Origin: Patagioenas fasciata
Taxonomy: Eukaryota > Chordata > Aves > Columbiformes > Columbidae
Length of the DNA: 64,000 bases
Assembly: GCF_037038585.1 (NCBI RefSeq)
Contig: NC_092524.1
Span: 71,510,552-71,574,551, forward strand
Direction of reading: 5' to 3'
Below are positions 10,727 through 20,203 of the stretch, piece by piece. The first letter of the stretch is position 1, and each line of letters starts with the position of its first letter. Below the pieces are notes generated by a model. That model was given only the letters and a program-made list of their open reading frames with translations, was not told where the DNA came from and searched no databases. Made by a program: the position numbers and the translations under genes.

Positions 10727-11046
10727 CTGATAGGCTGCCAAGGCACGTCAATTGCCATTCTGTCCGCCAATCAGATTGCCGGAGGGGCGGGTGTCGGACG
10801 CTCTGTACTGCGCAAGCGCAAACTGCGAGTACTGATGGGCCAAGAGAATGATGATTGACTTGTCTTCGGCAGCCAATCGTGTTGCGGAAAGGGGCGGGTG
10901 CTGCTCTCTCCCTACTGCGCCTGCCCTCACTGCGAGCTCTGATAGGCGGAGAAAATGGTGATTGACGTGCCTAGGCAGGCTATCATTTTGCCGGAGGGGC
11001 GGGCGTTGCGGGCCTCTGGGCGCCGGACGGAGCATCCAATAGGAGG
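10727..11046 (+). repeat. Triplicated ~106-bp promoter-like unit
   Basis: Three diverged tandem units start at 10,727, 10,832 and 10,939, each beginning CTGATRGG. Each carries a TGACGT/TTGACTT-like element, a CCAAT or diverged CCAAT box, and GGGGCGGG, in the same order. Units one and two also share a TACTGCGC segment. Copy at 57,786-58,105. Confidence 0.6.
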
Positions 11047-11159
11047 ACAGCGTGGTGGGGTGGAAAGCAGCCAATCAGCGCGGGTCCTGGCGAGCGGGTC
11101 CGTGGTGTCTCGGGGTGGGTACCGGGAATTAACGGGAACGGGGGTCGGGACGGCTGCGG

Positions 11160-11378
11160 AGCGGTTGCTGCAACCGGTACCCGGAGACCTGGAGGCAGTC
11201 GGCTCAGGGCAGCCCTTCGTGAGGTCCCCGGAGGCGGCAGAAAGGAAGGAGGCGACAGAAAGGCAGAGGGGGCCTCCCGCCGCGGAGGTCTCCGGGGCGC
11301 GGCGGGTGTCGGTGCCCGCGGAGCCCGGCGGGACGGTGGGAGAGTGCGAGGGGAACGGAGCGGCGAAAGAGGCGGCAG
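11160..11378 (+). other. Putative first exon with strong 5' splice site
   Basis: GC-rich segment downstream of the promoter-like cluster, ending at 11,378 in GGCAG followed by GTGAGT. The start is not defined. The long ORF through it is broken in the duplicate by a TAG at about 58,268, so it is probably untranslated. Copy ends at 58,437. Confidence 0.4.
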
Positions 11379-11808
11379 GTGAGTGCGTCCGCGGCGAGGG
11401 TGACCGTGCCGTTGGAACGGGGGGGAGTGGGATGGGCCGGCGCGGTGAGGAGGCGTTCGGTTCAGTTTCCCCCCTGCCCTTACGGCCGAGCTGGCGAAGC
11501 CGGTGGGAGGTGTGTGACCCCGAGCCGTGTGTCCCTCCGGGAGCGGCGCAGCCCCCGTTAGTCGGGGGGAGACGTTTCAAACCAGAGCTAAGGCGCGGTG
11601 GCAGGCTCGGTGGCGTGGCGGGTCGGGCGCCGCTTTGGCGGGAGCTCGGGGCGAGGCCCGGCGGGTTCTGTGTCCTGTACGCGCGGCTTTCGTTCCGCGG
11701 CTCTCTGTGTGCGTTTTTGTTTCGTTGCGTTTGTTTTCTGGGGTTTATTTTGCGGGGTTCCCGCGAAACGCGGCACGACCGCTCGCCCGGGGCTGCCGCG
11801 GCGGTCTC

Positions 11809-11846
11809 AGTGCTGCCGCCCTGTGGCGAAACTCGGGTACTGCAGC
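11809..11846 (-). promoter_or_regulatory. CTCF-like bipartite site
   Basis: On the minus strand TGCAGTACCC is followed by a short spacer and a core CGCCACAGGGCGGCAGCA. It has the same two-part layout and orientation as the sites at 10,229 and 18,013. Copy at 58,914-58,953. Confidence 0.5.
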
Positions 11847-11989
11847 GCACGGCCGGGGGAAGAGGCGCCGTTTGACCCGAAGCGGTCAGAAGTGCCAGAA
11901 ACCAACGCCAGAACCGGCAGGAGCTCCGGCAGGAGCTCCGGCAGGAGCTGCGGCTTCGCAGTTCTGTCAGCATTGATCTTAGGACTCTG

Positions 11990-12900
11990 ATTTTGATGCT
12001 AGTCGTTTTTACTTACATTACGCTACAGTGTTCTGTTTGGTACTGCTAGTGGGTAACAAATAATTGTGCTGTACCACAACGCGAGAGGATAATATTTCAT
12101 AGATTTATACTGCCAAAGAGTTTGCAAGTATATTGAAAAGGGGGGAATTCAAGAGAAGCTACCAAGTTAATGTATACTGCGATGAAGTTATAGAAGATGT
12201 ACCCTTCATTAACCGGTTCACGTGGGGTAAATGCTTTCTGACCGCCTGCACGATGAGGGGATGTTTTTCACCTTTTAGATCCTTCTGCATGACAAGAGGG
12301 AGACAGAAGATTTAATAACACATTGTTTAGAAGCTGAGAGCTTAGTTTATATTTAACTAATAGATGTGTTGTCAGTGAGAAACTAAACATTTATAACTAA
12401 CTTCATCAATTATTTCTTAGGCTAGATATATTGTATGTTCAAAATTTAAAACAATTGTAATTAATATGTAGCAACTGTGTGATTATAAGCAATGCAAGAG
12501 CATCCAGTCGTGGGAGCACTTACAGAGGACGACCCCCAGAGCTCCCCAGTGCAGATGAAAGAAACATTGCCTGCTTAACGGTGTAATTGACTCTGCTGTC
12601 AAGCTTATTTCTCCGTTTCAGTACGAGCCCATCCCGTGGCCTCACAGGGCTGTGTCCTGTGGCGGTGCTGTGGGGAAGGGGCGAGATGCTTTCCTGCACC
12701 GCTGGATGTGTTTGCTTTTATGCTGAGCGTGTCCTAAACGGTGTCAGTTTGTCTTAATGCTGTCTGGCGTTGCTGCAGTTGCTCTGGTTTTTTGAGGATG
12801 CCTTGTGTTTTGAGGTGGCCCGTTTCCCTCGAATCCTCCGTTAGCTCAGCTGCTCTCCTGTCCCTTCTTCTGACTAATTCCTCTGCTTTCTCCTGCTCTA
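11990..12900. other. AT-rich spacer between CpG island and GC-rich exons
   Basis: No gene supported. A 60-codon ORF at 12,133-12,315 recurs at 59,215, but in the third copy (from about 62,210) it is interrupted by a stop after the VINQLT stretch, so I treat it as non-coding. The 3' end is a polypyrimidine run leading into the acceptor at 12,910. Confidence 0.4.
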
Positions 12901-12910
12901 CTTTTTTCAG

Positions 12911-13885
12911 AGGCTGAACTCTAATTTGGAATTTCTGTGTTTCTGAGGGGGGGCTGTGAACGCCCGATGCTCAGCAGACCCCCCAGCCCAGGCGGGGAAT
13001 GGAACCTGGGGAGCAGCGCCCAGGTGGGAGACGCGGCGCCGTCCTCCGTCCCCAGCGTGCGGCAGAGGAGCAGGAGGCGACAGCCGGCCGGGGGCAGATG
13101 CCGGGTGCGTCCCCAGCTCGCCAGAGCTCCCCCCGAGCCTCCTCCCGCGGCCCCGCTCGCCCCGTGCAGCCGCTCCCAGCTCCGGCAGCTCCTGCGAACC
13201 CGTCCCGTGTTCCTGGGCCGCTCCCGAGCCCCGTCGTGAAGGCGGCAAGCCGGCCCTCGGCACCTCTCCGGTGGCCCCTGCGGAAGGAGCAGGCTGGGGC
13301 AGGGGTGAGCTACGGTGCTAACGGCCGCTGCTTCTTCTCTCCCTCTCCCAGAGGCCGCGCTGAGGATGTGGCCGTTCGCTCCCAGCCCGGGGGATGCCGT
13401 TGGCTGCGCCCGCCTCGGGCTGGCAAGGCTCGTCTGGCAGCGTGGCGGGAGAAGGGACAGGGGTGCACGTCCCGTGCGTGGACGGGGGCTGCTGCTGCTG
13501 GAGCCAGAGAGGTTGGGGAGAGGTAAAGAGGAAGAAATGCGGGGCCGTCGGCCCAACGTCCGCTTCCTGCGGCGGGCGAGAGAGCGAGCCCCTCTCTCCG
13601 GGTGGCGAAGGCTCCCTCTGCGCGGCGTGCGGCGGGCCGGGGTCCAACGTGCGCGGCAGGGTCCGTGCGCGTATCCTGGAGCGGGACGGCTGCCTGGCGA
13701 GCGAGCCAGCGAGGCTCCATGTCCCCGAAGCCTCGTCTCGTAGGAGCCCTGACACCCCACCGTGTTCTCCTAGGCTGAGGACGGCCGAGCGCCCCGAGTT
13801 ACCGGAGAGGAAGGGAGGAGAGAAGGAGACGGGAGCGTCTGAGCTGTTAGAAGCCTCCTGGCAGGCACCGAAAGCGAGAGCCGCT
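12911..13885 (+). other. GC-rich putative exons of an unrecognised transcript, copy 1
   Basis: Splice-like signals suggest exons: acceptor TTTTTTCAG ending at 12,910; acceptor CCCTCTCCCAG ending at 13,351; donor at 13,523 (GAG then GTAAAG); acceptor TTCTCCTAG ending at 13,773; donor at 13,886 (GCT then GTGAGT). A frame open from 12,999 to the 13,522 donor continues in phase into 13,774-13,885. All these signals persist in the duplicate (12,911 corresponds to 59,993; 13,352 to 60,434; 13,774 to 60,856). The predicted protein is Pro/Ala/Arg/Gly-rich and matches nothing I know. In DNA this GC-rich, long open frames arise by chance. Confidence 0.3.
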
Positions 13886-13955
13886 GTGAGTCCCTGGCCC
13901 TCGGGGCCTCGTCCCCGGCTTGTGTGTCCTGGTGCCTCCCTGCCCCTCCTTGGTG

Positions 13956-14790
13956 GTGGTTTTGGTTTATTATTATTATTTTAAAATTTTGCTTCCCTAT
14001 ACCTCTCCTTTTCTCTCTGTTTTTGTGTCCTGCTCCATCTTCTATGGCTGTTTTTCCCTTTTCCATATCTTTGTCTTGATCTGCATCAGTCTCTTTTTTT
14101 CCCCACAGTTTCTCTGGCCTGTTCCCTGCTGTTCTTTTCTTCTCAGTACCTGTACGTGCAGTTCTTATCTCCCACCTTCCTATCTCTTCTTCCTTCCTTG
14201 CCCTTCTCTCTCTATTCGTTTGTCTCGCTCACTGTTGCTGGCGTTTTTTGTTCAGCATCTCAGCGTTCCATTCCTCCTTCCTGTTCATCTCTTATTCTTT
14301 CTGACCTTTAATGCTGCTCCCTGTCCCATTGTTTCTCGCTGTATCCCTGTGTCCTGCTCCCTACCCACAGTCATATTCTTCCCTGTCCTGTTGGCCATCC
14401 CAGGTTTCTTCCGCCATCTCCATCCTCGCCCCATCTCTTGGTCCTGCTCCCTACCCACCCCGGTTCCTGTTTCTCTGCCCTTCTCCTTGTCTTACTCCTG
14501 GTTTCTCTGTCCTCTTCCCTCTTTGTTTTTGTTTCTCTGTCGCTCTGCCCTGCTCCCTGTCACTGCGTTTCCTCCTTCCTGTCTCTGTCCCGCAGCCCGG
14601 CGCCCACTTCTCCTTTGTCTGTCTCTCCCACTGCCCATTCTAGGATTTTTCCCACCGTCTCTGTCTCCTGCTCCTTGTCTCTCATTTTGGCCTCTTCTTC
14701 CCTTTGCCCTGCTCCCTGGCCCTCTTGCCCCTCTCTCTGTGTCACCTTGTCTTGCTCCCTGTCCCTATCTTTCTCTGGCAAGCTTACCCT
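13956..14790 (+). repeat. Pyrimidine-rich degenerate repeat tract
   Basis: C/T-rich DNA with recurring CTGCTCCCTGTCC-type blocks. It is related to 61,033-61,419 and 61,936-62,200; for example the block near 14,346-14,430 corresponds to 61,980-62,060. A 341-codon ORF through it (13,920-14,945) is only Leu/Ser/Pro/Cys-rich repeat translation and is not called as a gene. Confidence 0.6.
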
Positions 14791-15227
14791 CCTTTTCAAA
14801 GGAATCACAAAATCACTTTGTTGGAAAAGATAACTGCAATTTAAAATATCTTTTCCCTTTGAAGAAACAGCCTGGAAAAGATAATTTTTTTTTTTTTCAG
14901 TGGGGCGGTTCACGAGGACGGATGGGCTGCTGGGCTCTTCAGTGACAGCATCCAGGGCGAGGAAGGAAATCTTGGCTATACTTGGGTGATATCTGTGTCT
15001 GTGTTCTGTGTGTATCTGGGAAAATTTGTTCTAGGGAACTCAGACTGCCAATGAGTCAAAAATGGCCTGGTTATCCAAAAAACGCAAACACTCCAGTGGC
15101 CGTATCAACAGCTGTACTGAAGATGGTGCAAAATACTTTTTTCTCCACTCAGCTGTAGCCTTCGCAAGAAAAAAGGAAGTGTCAGGTTCCTATCCAGCCT
15201 TGTTCTGAAGGGCTTTTCCTCTTTCAG

Positions 15228-15326
15228 CTGGATGTCTGCTGCCACCGTTTCACCGCGGTTGCCCCGTCTTCTGCTACAGAAGTACCAGACAGGCAGAAGG
15301 AATCCAGAGCGGTCTGCCCGTACAAG
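15228..15326 (+). other. Candidate 33-codon exon, unrecognised
   Basis: Strong acceptor CTTTTCCTCTTTCAG ends at 15,227 and a good donor follows (AAG then GTACGG). The 99 bases between are open in phase 0-0 and read LDVCCHRF...VCPYK. No family recognised. It could be an exon of an unknown gene, a pseudo-exon or chance. Confidence 0.3.
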
Positions 15327-15680
15327 GTACGGCTAGGACGCGTGTCTGCACTTTTCCTGAGGTACTTGTAGAGTGGACTTTAAAGTTAACATTAAGAATG
15401 CACCGACTCTCCTTCTATATTTTTAATACGAAATATTTTACCAGGAGTACTAAAAATAAGGTCTGTTCTGGAGCACGGTACACCTGTGCAGAGCTCACCT
15501 CCCTCTGGTTATTTTCTCTTCCTGAAAGCGTAATCTTCTGTTTCTGTGGGCTTACTATTGAATGGTACTATGGAAATGATTTTGTACTAGAAGAGGAAAG
15601 GAGGTGTTTGTAAGAGTTCAGATGTCCAGAAGAAACAACCTGATTCAATGACAAATGCTTTGTTCTTTTTCACTCAATAG

Positions 15681-15808
15681 GTTTTTAAAATATCTTAGAA
15701 CAGTACTCAAAAAGCTGACAGAGATACAGGCACCTGGGCAAATCGGTTTTGTTCTGCGTGTTTGCCAGGTGTTCCCAAGAAGCACTTTCAGCCTTGTAAC
15801 TGGTGGCG
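15681..15808 (+). other. Candidate exon, unrecognised
   Basis: Preceded by TTTTTCACTCAATAG and followed by a strong donor (GGCG then GTGAGT). The open frame reads FLKYLRTVLKKLTEIQ near its start. Its phase does not match the exon candidate at 15,228-15,326, so a direct join is not supported. Confidence 0.25.
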
Positions 15809-15842
15809 GTGAGTCCATGTGTGGTTTGGATGAGTTGTTGTT

Positions 15843-16070
15843 TCAATAGTGACTTTTTTCTCTTGACCTACAGTGTGTAGTTCTGACTTCAGTTGGTAAG
15901 AAATCTTCCAAAACGGCAGCATTCCTCATTCCAAGAAGCTGCATTTGATGAACCTGCCCTCCGAGTGGATCTTCCCAGGTGATGTAGTGGGCAGTGGCCT
16001 CATCAACAACAGGACTGTTCATTTTCTTTGAAACAACCAACCAAAGTCCATTTCCTTCCGCAGAGCCCAG
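15843..16070 (-). other. Minus-strand coding-like stretch, unrecognised
   Basis: The C-terminal two thirds of a 113-codon minus-strand ORF have protein-like composition (for example ATAHYITWEDPLGG and MRNAAVLEDFLPTE). The N-terminal third looks like noise. No family recognised. It may be a fragment of a gene or retrocopy. Confidence 0.25.
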
Positions 16071-16619
16071 CACAGCAGGCCTGGCAAAGGTTGGTGGCAC
16101 CGCTGGGCTTTGGGTTCCCGGGTGCGACAGTCGAGCTGTCACGGTCACAGAAACGTGTTCCCCTGTGTGCTGCAGTGCAGCCAAAAGTGTTCGTGAGTCT
16201 GACGCTCCTTTTTCGTAGCCTTATGCTGCACTGCAGGAATGGGGATATTTATTTATTTTTTAAAGTAAACCCATGTCTTCTATCTCAGTGATTTTCCTAT
16301 CAATGAAACTTAAAGCAAATGGTCTAATTTACATGTTGACTTCCATAGTTAAGAGTAATTGTTGAGTAGGTGCAGCATATAATTTATTAGGTGTACTTAA
16401 GCAGATGGGTATTTGTTCTAAAAATTGAAAAAGAGAGGCAACTGGATGCGATGAGTGTTTCCCCAATATCTGACAGCGTGCTCTGACGTACTTTGTTTCT
16501 GTCTGCCTCTCAGTGGCGCTTTTCCCTGGCAGGTCGGGGTGTCCCTCGTGCTTGAGCCGTGCAGCTGGCCACGTGTCACTGCTCATCGTGCCACACGCCA
16601 AGTGTGAATCGATAGCTCT

Positions 16620-16930
16620 GTCTAAATATACATAAATGTAATAATATGATTGTAACAATATGCCAACATCTGCAAGTCTAGAAAGATATTTGTGTCCAAA
16701 GAGAAGGCTAAACAGGTGCGTAAGTATAAATGGATATTCTAGATAATAAGTGGTGATATATATAAGCATAAACAGATATTCTGTATAAGTTTAAGCAGAT
16801 ATATACATGTAAATGCATACGCAAGTGTGTAGATGTCTAAGTAGATATATATTACAGTGGAAATAGATGATATATATGAATCAAATATATTCCCTAAATA
16901 CATACGTATGTGTAAAAAGAGACATAGGTG
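16620..16930. repeat. AT-rich degenerate simple repeat
   Basis: Recurring GATATAT, TAAGTATA and AAATACATA-type words give a diverged short tandem structure. No coding potential. Confidence 0.5.
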
Positions 16931-17463
16931 TCAATGTCAGTGATGTACAAGGTTTTTAAAATGCAAAGAAATTCTGTTTATAGAAAGGATTAAAAAACTC
17001 ATTCTTACCCGGAAATGTCTCTGGCGGGTGCACTTGAGGGAAAGGCCTGAGCTGCCCCCAGGGAGCAGAACGGCACCCGCACCTGGTCAGCGGTGGGAGC
17101 AGGGGCTGGGGGGCTCTGTGTGCGAGCCAGACGCTTCGTTCCATAACTGCGGCAGCCGGGGAGCTGCTGCGAGCTCTCTGCTGAGTGACTGACTGTGTGG
17201 TGATGGTTTTTACTACTCACAGGGCACTGGGCAAGCCCAATTTAGTTTTCTTGTAATCTAACTTAAGTAAAAGCGTACTGAATAGAATTAATCACCCGAC
17301 TTACAAGGCTGTGTGTCGTCTTTGTGTTTGTGGGTTGTTTTTTTTTTTTTTGAATACGCTCTCTGCTTCATGTTGCTGGGAAAACCGTGTGCTGTAAAGT
17401 TCTGCTCATATTTACCAAAAGCAGCTGCAGGTTACACTGGACATCTGTGAGATCAGGTGTGGT

Positions 17464-17575
17464 TTGTACTTCGCAGGGAAAGAAACAGAAAACAGGAAAA
17501 GAAATAGAACGAGAATTAATAGAAGTAGAAATAATAGAAATAGATGGGGTCGAATAGAAACAGAACAGAGCAGAG
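17464..17575 (+). repeat. Purine-rich simple repeat (AGAAATAGAA-type)
   Basis: Runs of AGAAACAG and AGAAATAG-like words on the plus strand, directly upstream of the octamer-containing CpG island. The 72-codon ORF here is a repeat translation. Confidence 0.6.
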
Positions 17576-17584
17576 CGTCGTGCC

Positions 17585-18120
17585 GGATATGCAAATCTCC
17601 TCGGGGCTTGGGCAGGGAGGTGAGTAGGCGGGGAGAATGCAAATTGAGATTCGAAGCCTGCAAATCAGATTGCGAGAGATAAGAGGAGGGGCGGGGCGCG
17701 TGGGAACGACAGGCGGGGCGAGGATGGGGCGGAGAAATGCAAATCAGAGGCGTGGCTACGCAAATAGGGCACTAGAGAGCTCGAACGGGCCGCCGGGAGG
17801 TTCCGCCGAGGAGGGTTCTCTGGGTGGGGTGGTTCTCTAGAGCGGATTTTCTGTTCCGCGTTGTCCCGGGTGACTCGTTTGCTGTGGGTGATCCCGGGTG
17901 GTCACCCCGGTGCAGGTCACCCCCGCACACACGCGCACGTTCAGCCCCGGTTCCGCGCATGCGCGGTGGCGCCCCGGTGCTCCCGCGGTGCACCGCCCGC
18001 CGGGTGTCGCTGGTGCTGCCGCCCGGTGGCCACAGCGCGGTACTGCAGCCCGGCGCGGGGAGTGCGGCATCGGGCTCAAACCAGAGCTCAAGCCCTGCGC
18101 TTGTGGGACGGCCTAGTAGA
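17585..18120 (+). promoter_or_regulatory. CpG island with octamer, GC-box and NRF-1 motifs
   Basis: Perfect octamers ATGCAAAT at 17,589, 17,637 and 17,737, with 7/8 matches at 17,658 and 17,758. GC boxes lie between them (GAGGGGCGGGGCG near 17,685). A perfect GCGCATGCGC (NRF-1 type) lies at 17,955-17,964. Octamers recruit POU/OCT factors and are typical of histone, snRNA and lineage-specific promoters. The gene driven is not evident; a CR1 and an AATAAA signal at 19,723 lie downstream. Confidence 0.55.
18013..18048 (-). promoter_or_regulatory. CTCF-like bipartite site
   Basis: On the minus strand TGCAGTACC, a six-base spacer, then core TGGCCACCGGGCGGCAGC. It is a close match to the two-part CTCF motif and almost the same as the site at 10,229, although the surroundings are otherwise unrelated. 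Confidence 0.6.
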
Positions 18121-18427
18121 GCTGGGCTTCGGTTTGGAGGAGTTTTAATGCACGTGTTAAATTCCAGAGGAAAACTTTGTCTAGTCAGTTAATTGATACG
18201 GTTTTAGTGGCATGTTTTACATGTTAATATACAAAGCAGGGTTACAGTGTTCTGTAACATGCATAGGAGGACGTATATTTAAGACAATTCTAGATGTAAA
18301 CAAGCATTATGGTTCTTATTGGGATATTTTGGCATCTAAACTCTTAAATGGGGGAAAACGTGTGAAGCTCCTGCTAGAACCGCTGCAGGGTGGTGAAGAA
18401 TGAATGTGGGACAGATCACGTTTAGAT

Positions 18428-19260
18428 CACAGTATCACAGTATCACAGTATGTTTGGGATTGGAAGGGACCTCAAAAGATCATCCAGTCCAATCCCCCTG
18501 CTGGAGCAGGAACGCCTAGGTGAGGTCGCACAGGAATGTGTCCAGGCGGGCTTTGAATGTCTCCAGGGAAGGAGACTCCACAACCTCCCTGGGCAGCCTG
18601 TTCCAGTGCTCTGTTACCCTCACTGAGAAGAAGTTCTTTCTCAAATTTAAGTGGAACCTCTTGTGTTCCAGCTTGATCCCATTGCCCCTTGTCCTATCAT
18701 TGTTTGCCACTGAGAAGAGCCTGACTCCATCCTCATGGCACTCACCCTTTATATATTTATAAACATTAATAAGGTCACCCCTCAGTCTCCTCTTCTCCAA
18801 ACTAAAGAGCCCCAGCTCCCTCAGCCTTTCTTCATAAGGGAGCTGCTCCACTCCCTTAATCATCTTTGTTGCCCTACGCTGGACCCTCTCCAGCAGTTCC
18901 CTGTCCTTCTTGAACTGAGGGGCCCAGAACTGAACACAATATTCCAGATGGGGTCTCACCAGGGCGGAGTAGAGGGGAAGGAGGACCTCTCTCGATCTAC
19001 TGACCACCCCCCTTCTAATACACCCAAGGATGCCATTGGCCTTCCTGGCCACAAGGGCACAGTGCTGGCTCATGGTCATCCTGTTGTCCACCAGGACCCC
19101 CAGGTCCCTTTCCCCTACACTGCTCTCTAATAGGTCATGCCCCAACCTATACTGGAACTTGGGATTGTTCCTGCCCAGATGCTTCACTCCTGTCACTTTC
19201 AGTCCATAAGGAAGCCAAATAACATGCTTGTGATTTATAAACGTTACTTTAATGTTCATG
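18428..19260 (-). mobile_element. CR1 LINE, 5'-truncated 3' end
   Basis: On the minus strand a 247-codon uninterrupted ORF (19,259-18,516) covers the C-terminal part of the CR1 reverse-transcriptase protein, with [17 protein letters not shown] and [11 protein letters not shown] segments. The short 3' UTR ends in three 8-base tandem repeats (ATACTGTG) at 18,428-18,451, the CR1 hallmark. The absence of stops suggests a fairly young insertion. The 5' boundary, between about 19,170 and 19,260, is uncertain. Strong marker of a sauropsid, probably bird, genome. Confidence 0.9.
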
Positions 19261-20135
19261 GTTTTTGCAGGTCACACATCCCAGGGTCTCAGCTGCTGCA
19301 GTTCACATAATGTACAGTGAACAGGAGGCACTGGGTGTCCCCAAAGCGCGCTTCAAATCTGTAGGGTACTCTTACCTGGAACCCTCATTTGACATTTACC
19401 ATCTTTGGTTTTCTGAGTGTATTCAACTAAGTAGTAGTTTATTTTTAATGCATCATATTCAATTTATGTTAAAACACTTTCTTTCTAATCTGTGAAAGTA
19501 TGCAATATGTTTGAATTGTAATTATTTGCCAGGTGACACGTAGTGGAAATAATCTTTATTATGATAGTGATGTTTTTGTCAAGGATTTTGCTAAGAAAAG
19601 CGAATTTCTCAGATTAAATGGGTAGAAGTCAGCCAATACCTTTTTCAAAGAATGTGAGTTTGTCTCTACCTCTGTGACTAGTTGGAAGTATTCGGGTGTA
19701 CATAATGTATACATTAAAAACAAATAAAGGCATCACTGATGTTCTGTTGTTGTGTATGGGTGTTTTTTCCTGTTGCTTCATAGTGGTCCAGACAAACTAA
19801 ACAGAACACAACAGCAGAGTATGAGTCAGTGCACCTGGAGCTGGATCGTGTCATCTTGATCTTTATCACAAGAGACGTGTGATTCAATCACACTAAAAGA
19901 ATATTACCAAATTGATATATGTCCACCTGTAAAATAATCGCTACATGCTTCGGTACAGTCTGTGTAGTTATGACAACATAATTTAGATAGCAGCAATTTT
20001 TAACCTGTTTTTTCCCTGGTAAATAATTTGTGAAGATAGAATGGAAGAAAAAGATTAACAAAAGTTCATAAAAAAAAAAATAGATTTTGTTATGATTTCC
20101 ATTCAATTTCTGATCTGTTTACTTTTGTTTTACAG

Positions 20136-20203
20136 TTATCTCAAAATTCCTGGATACAGAGCAACTACTTTCCATTTCGGCACAGGTTCCAAAGCAGGAT
20201 AAG
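20136..20203 (+). other. Candidate 68-bp exon, unrecognised
   Basis: Acceptor-like TTTTGTTTTACAG ends at 20,135 and a donor follows (AAG then GTATGT). One frame is open and reads ISKFLDTEQLLSISAQV, with protein-like composition. No match recognised. Confidence 0.3.

Larger units (their letters stand above)
9540..11900 (+). promoter_or_regulatory. CpG island with promoter-like element clusters, copy 1
   Basis: Strongly GC- and CpG-rich. Between 10,680 and 11,100 it holds several CCAAT boxes in context CCAATCA or CCAATA (NF-Y type), GGGGCGGG boxes (Sp1 type), a TGACGT element and an NRF-1-like TGCGCAAGCGCA at 10,809. No convincing TATA box, so a TATA-less CpG-island promoter is likely. The direction is inferred from a strong donor at 11,379 on the plus strand. 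The long minus-strand ORF (10,927-11,973) is a composition artefact. Confidence 0.65.
14791..17400. other. Mostly unassigned single-copy DNA
   Basis: No recognised gene. It holds two isolated exon-like stretches (annotated separately), a minus-strand coding-like stretch, and an AT-rich simple-repeat zone around 16,620-16,930. Near 16,990-17,220 there is a GC-richer patch with no gene that I can name. Confidence 0.4.

Noticed and set aside
10927-11973. 348-codon minus-strand ORF in the CpG island
   Set aside because: Arg/Pro/Ser-rich translation of CpG-rich DNA, changed in length and frame in the duplicate (58,042-59,055).
12133-12315. 60-codon ORF conserved in two copies
   Set aside because: Third copy near 62,210 is stopped early, and the DNA is simply duplicated.
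12921-13760. 279-codon minus-strand ORF, also at 60,003-60,842
   Set aside because: Low-complexity Pro/Arg/Ser translation opposite putative plus-strand exons; no family features.
13920-14945. 341-codon Leu/Ser/Pro/Cys-rich ORF resembling a multi-pass membrane protein
   Set aside because: It is a translation of a degenerate pyrimidine-rich repeat; the related tract at 61,033 does not keep the frame.
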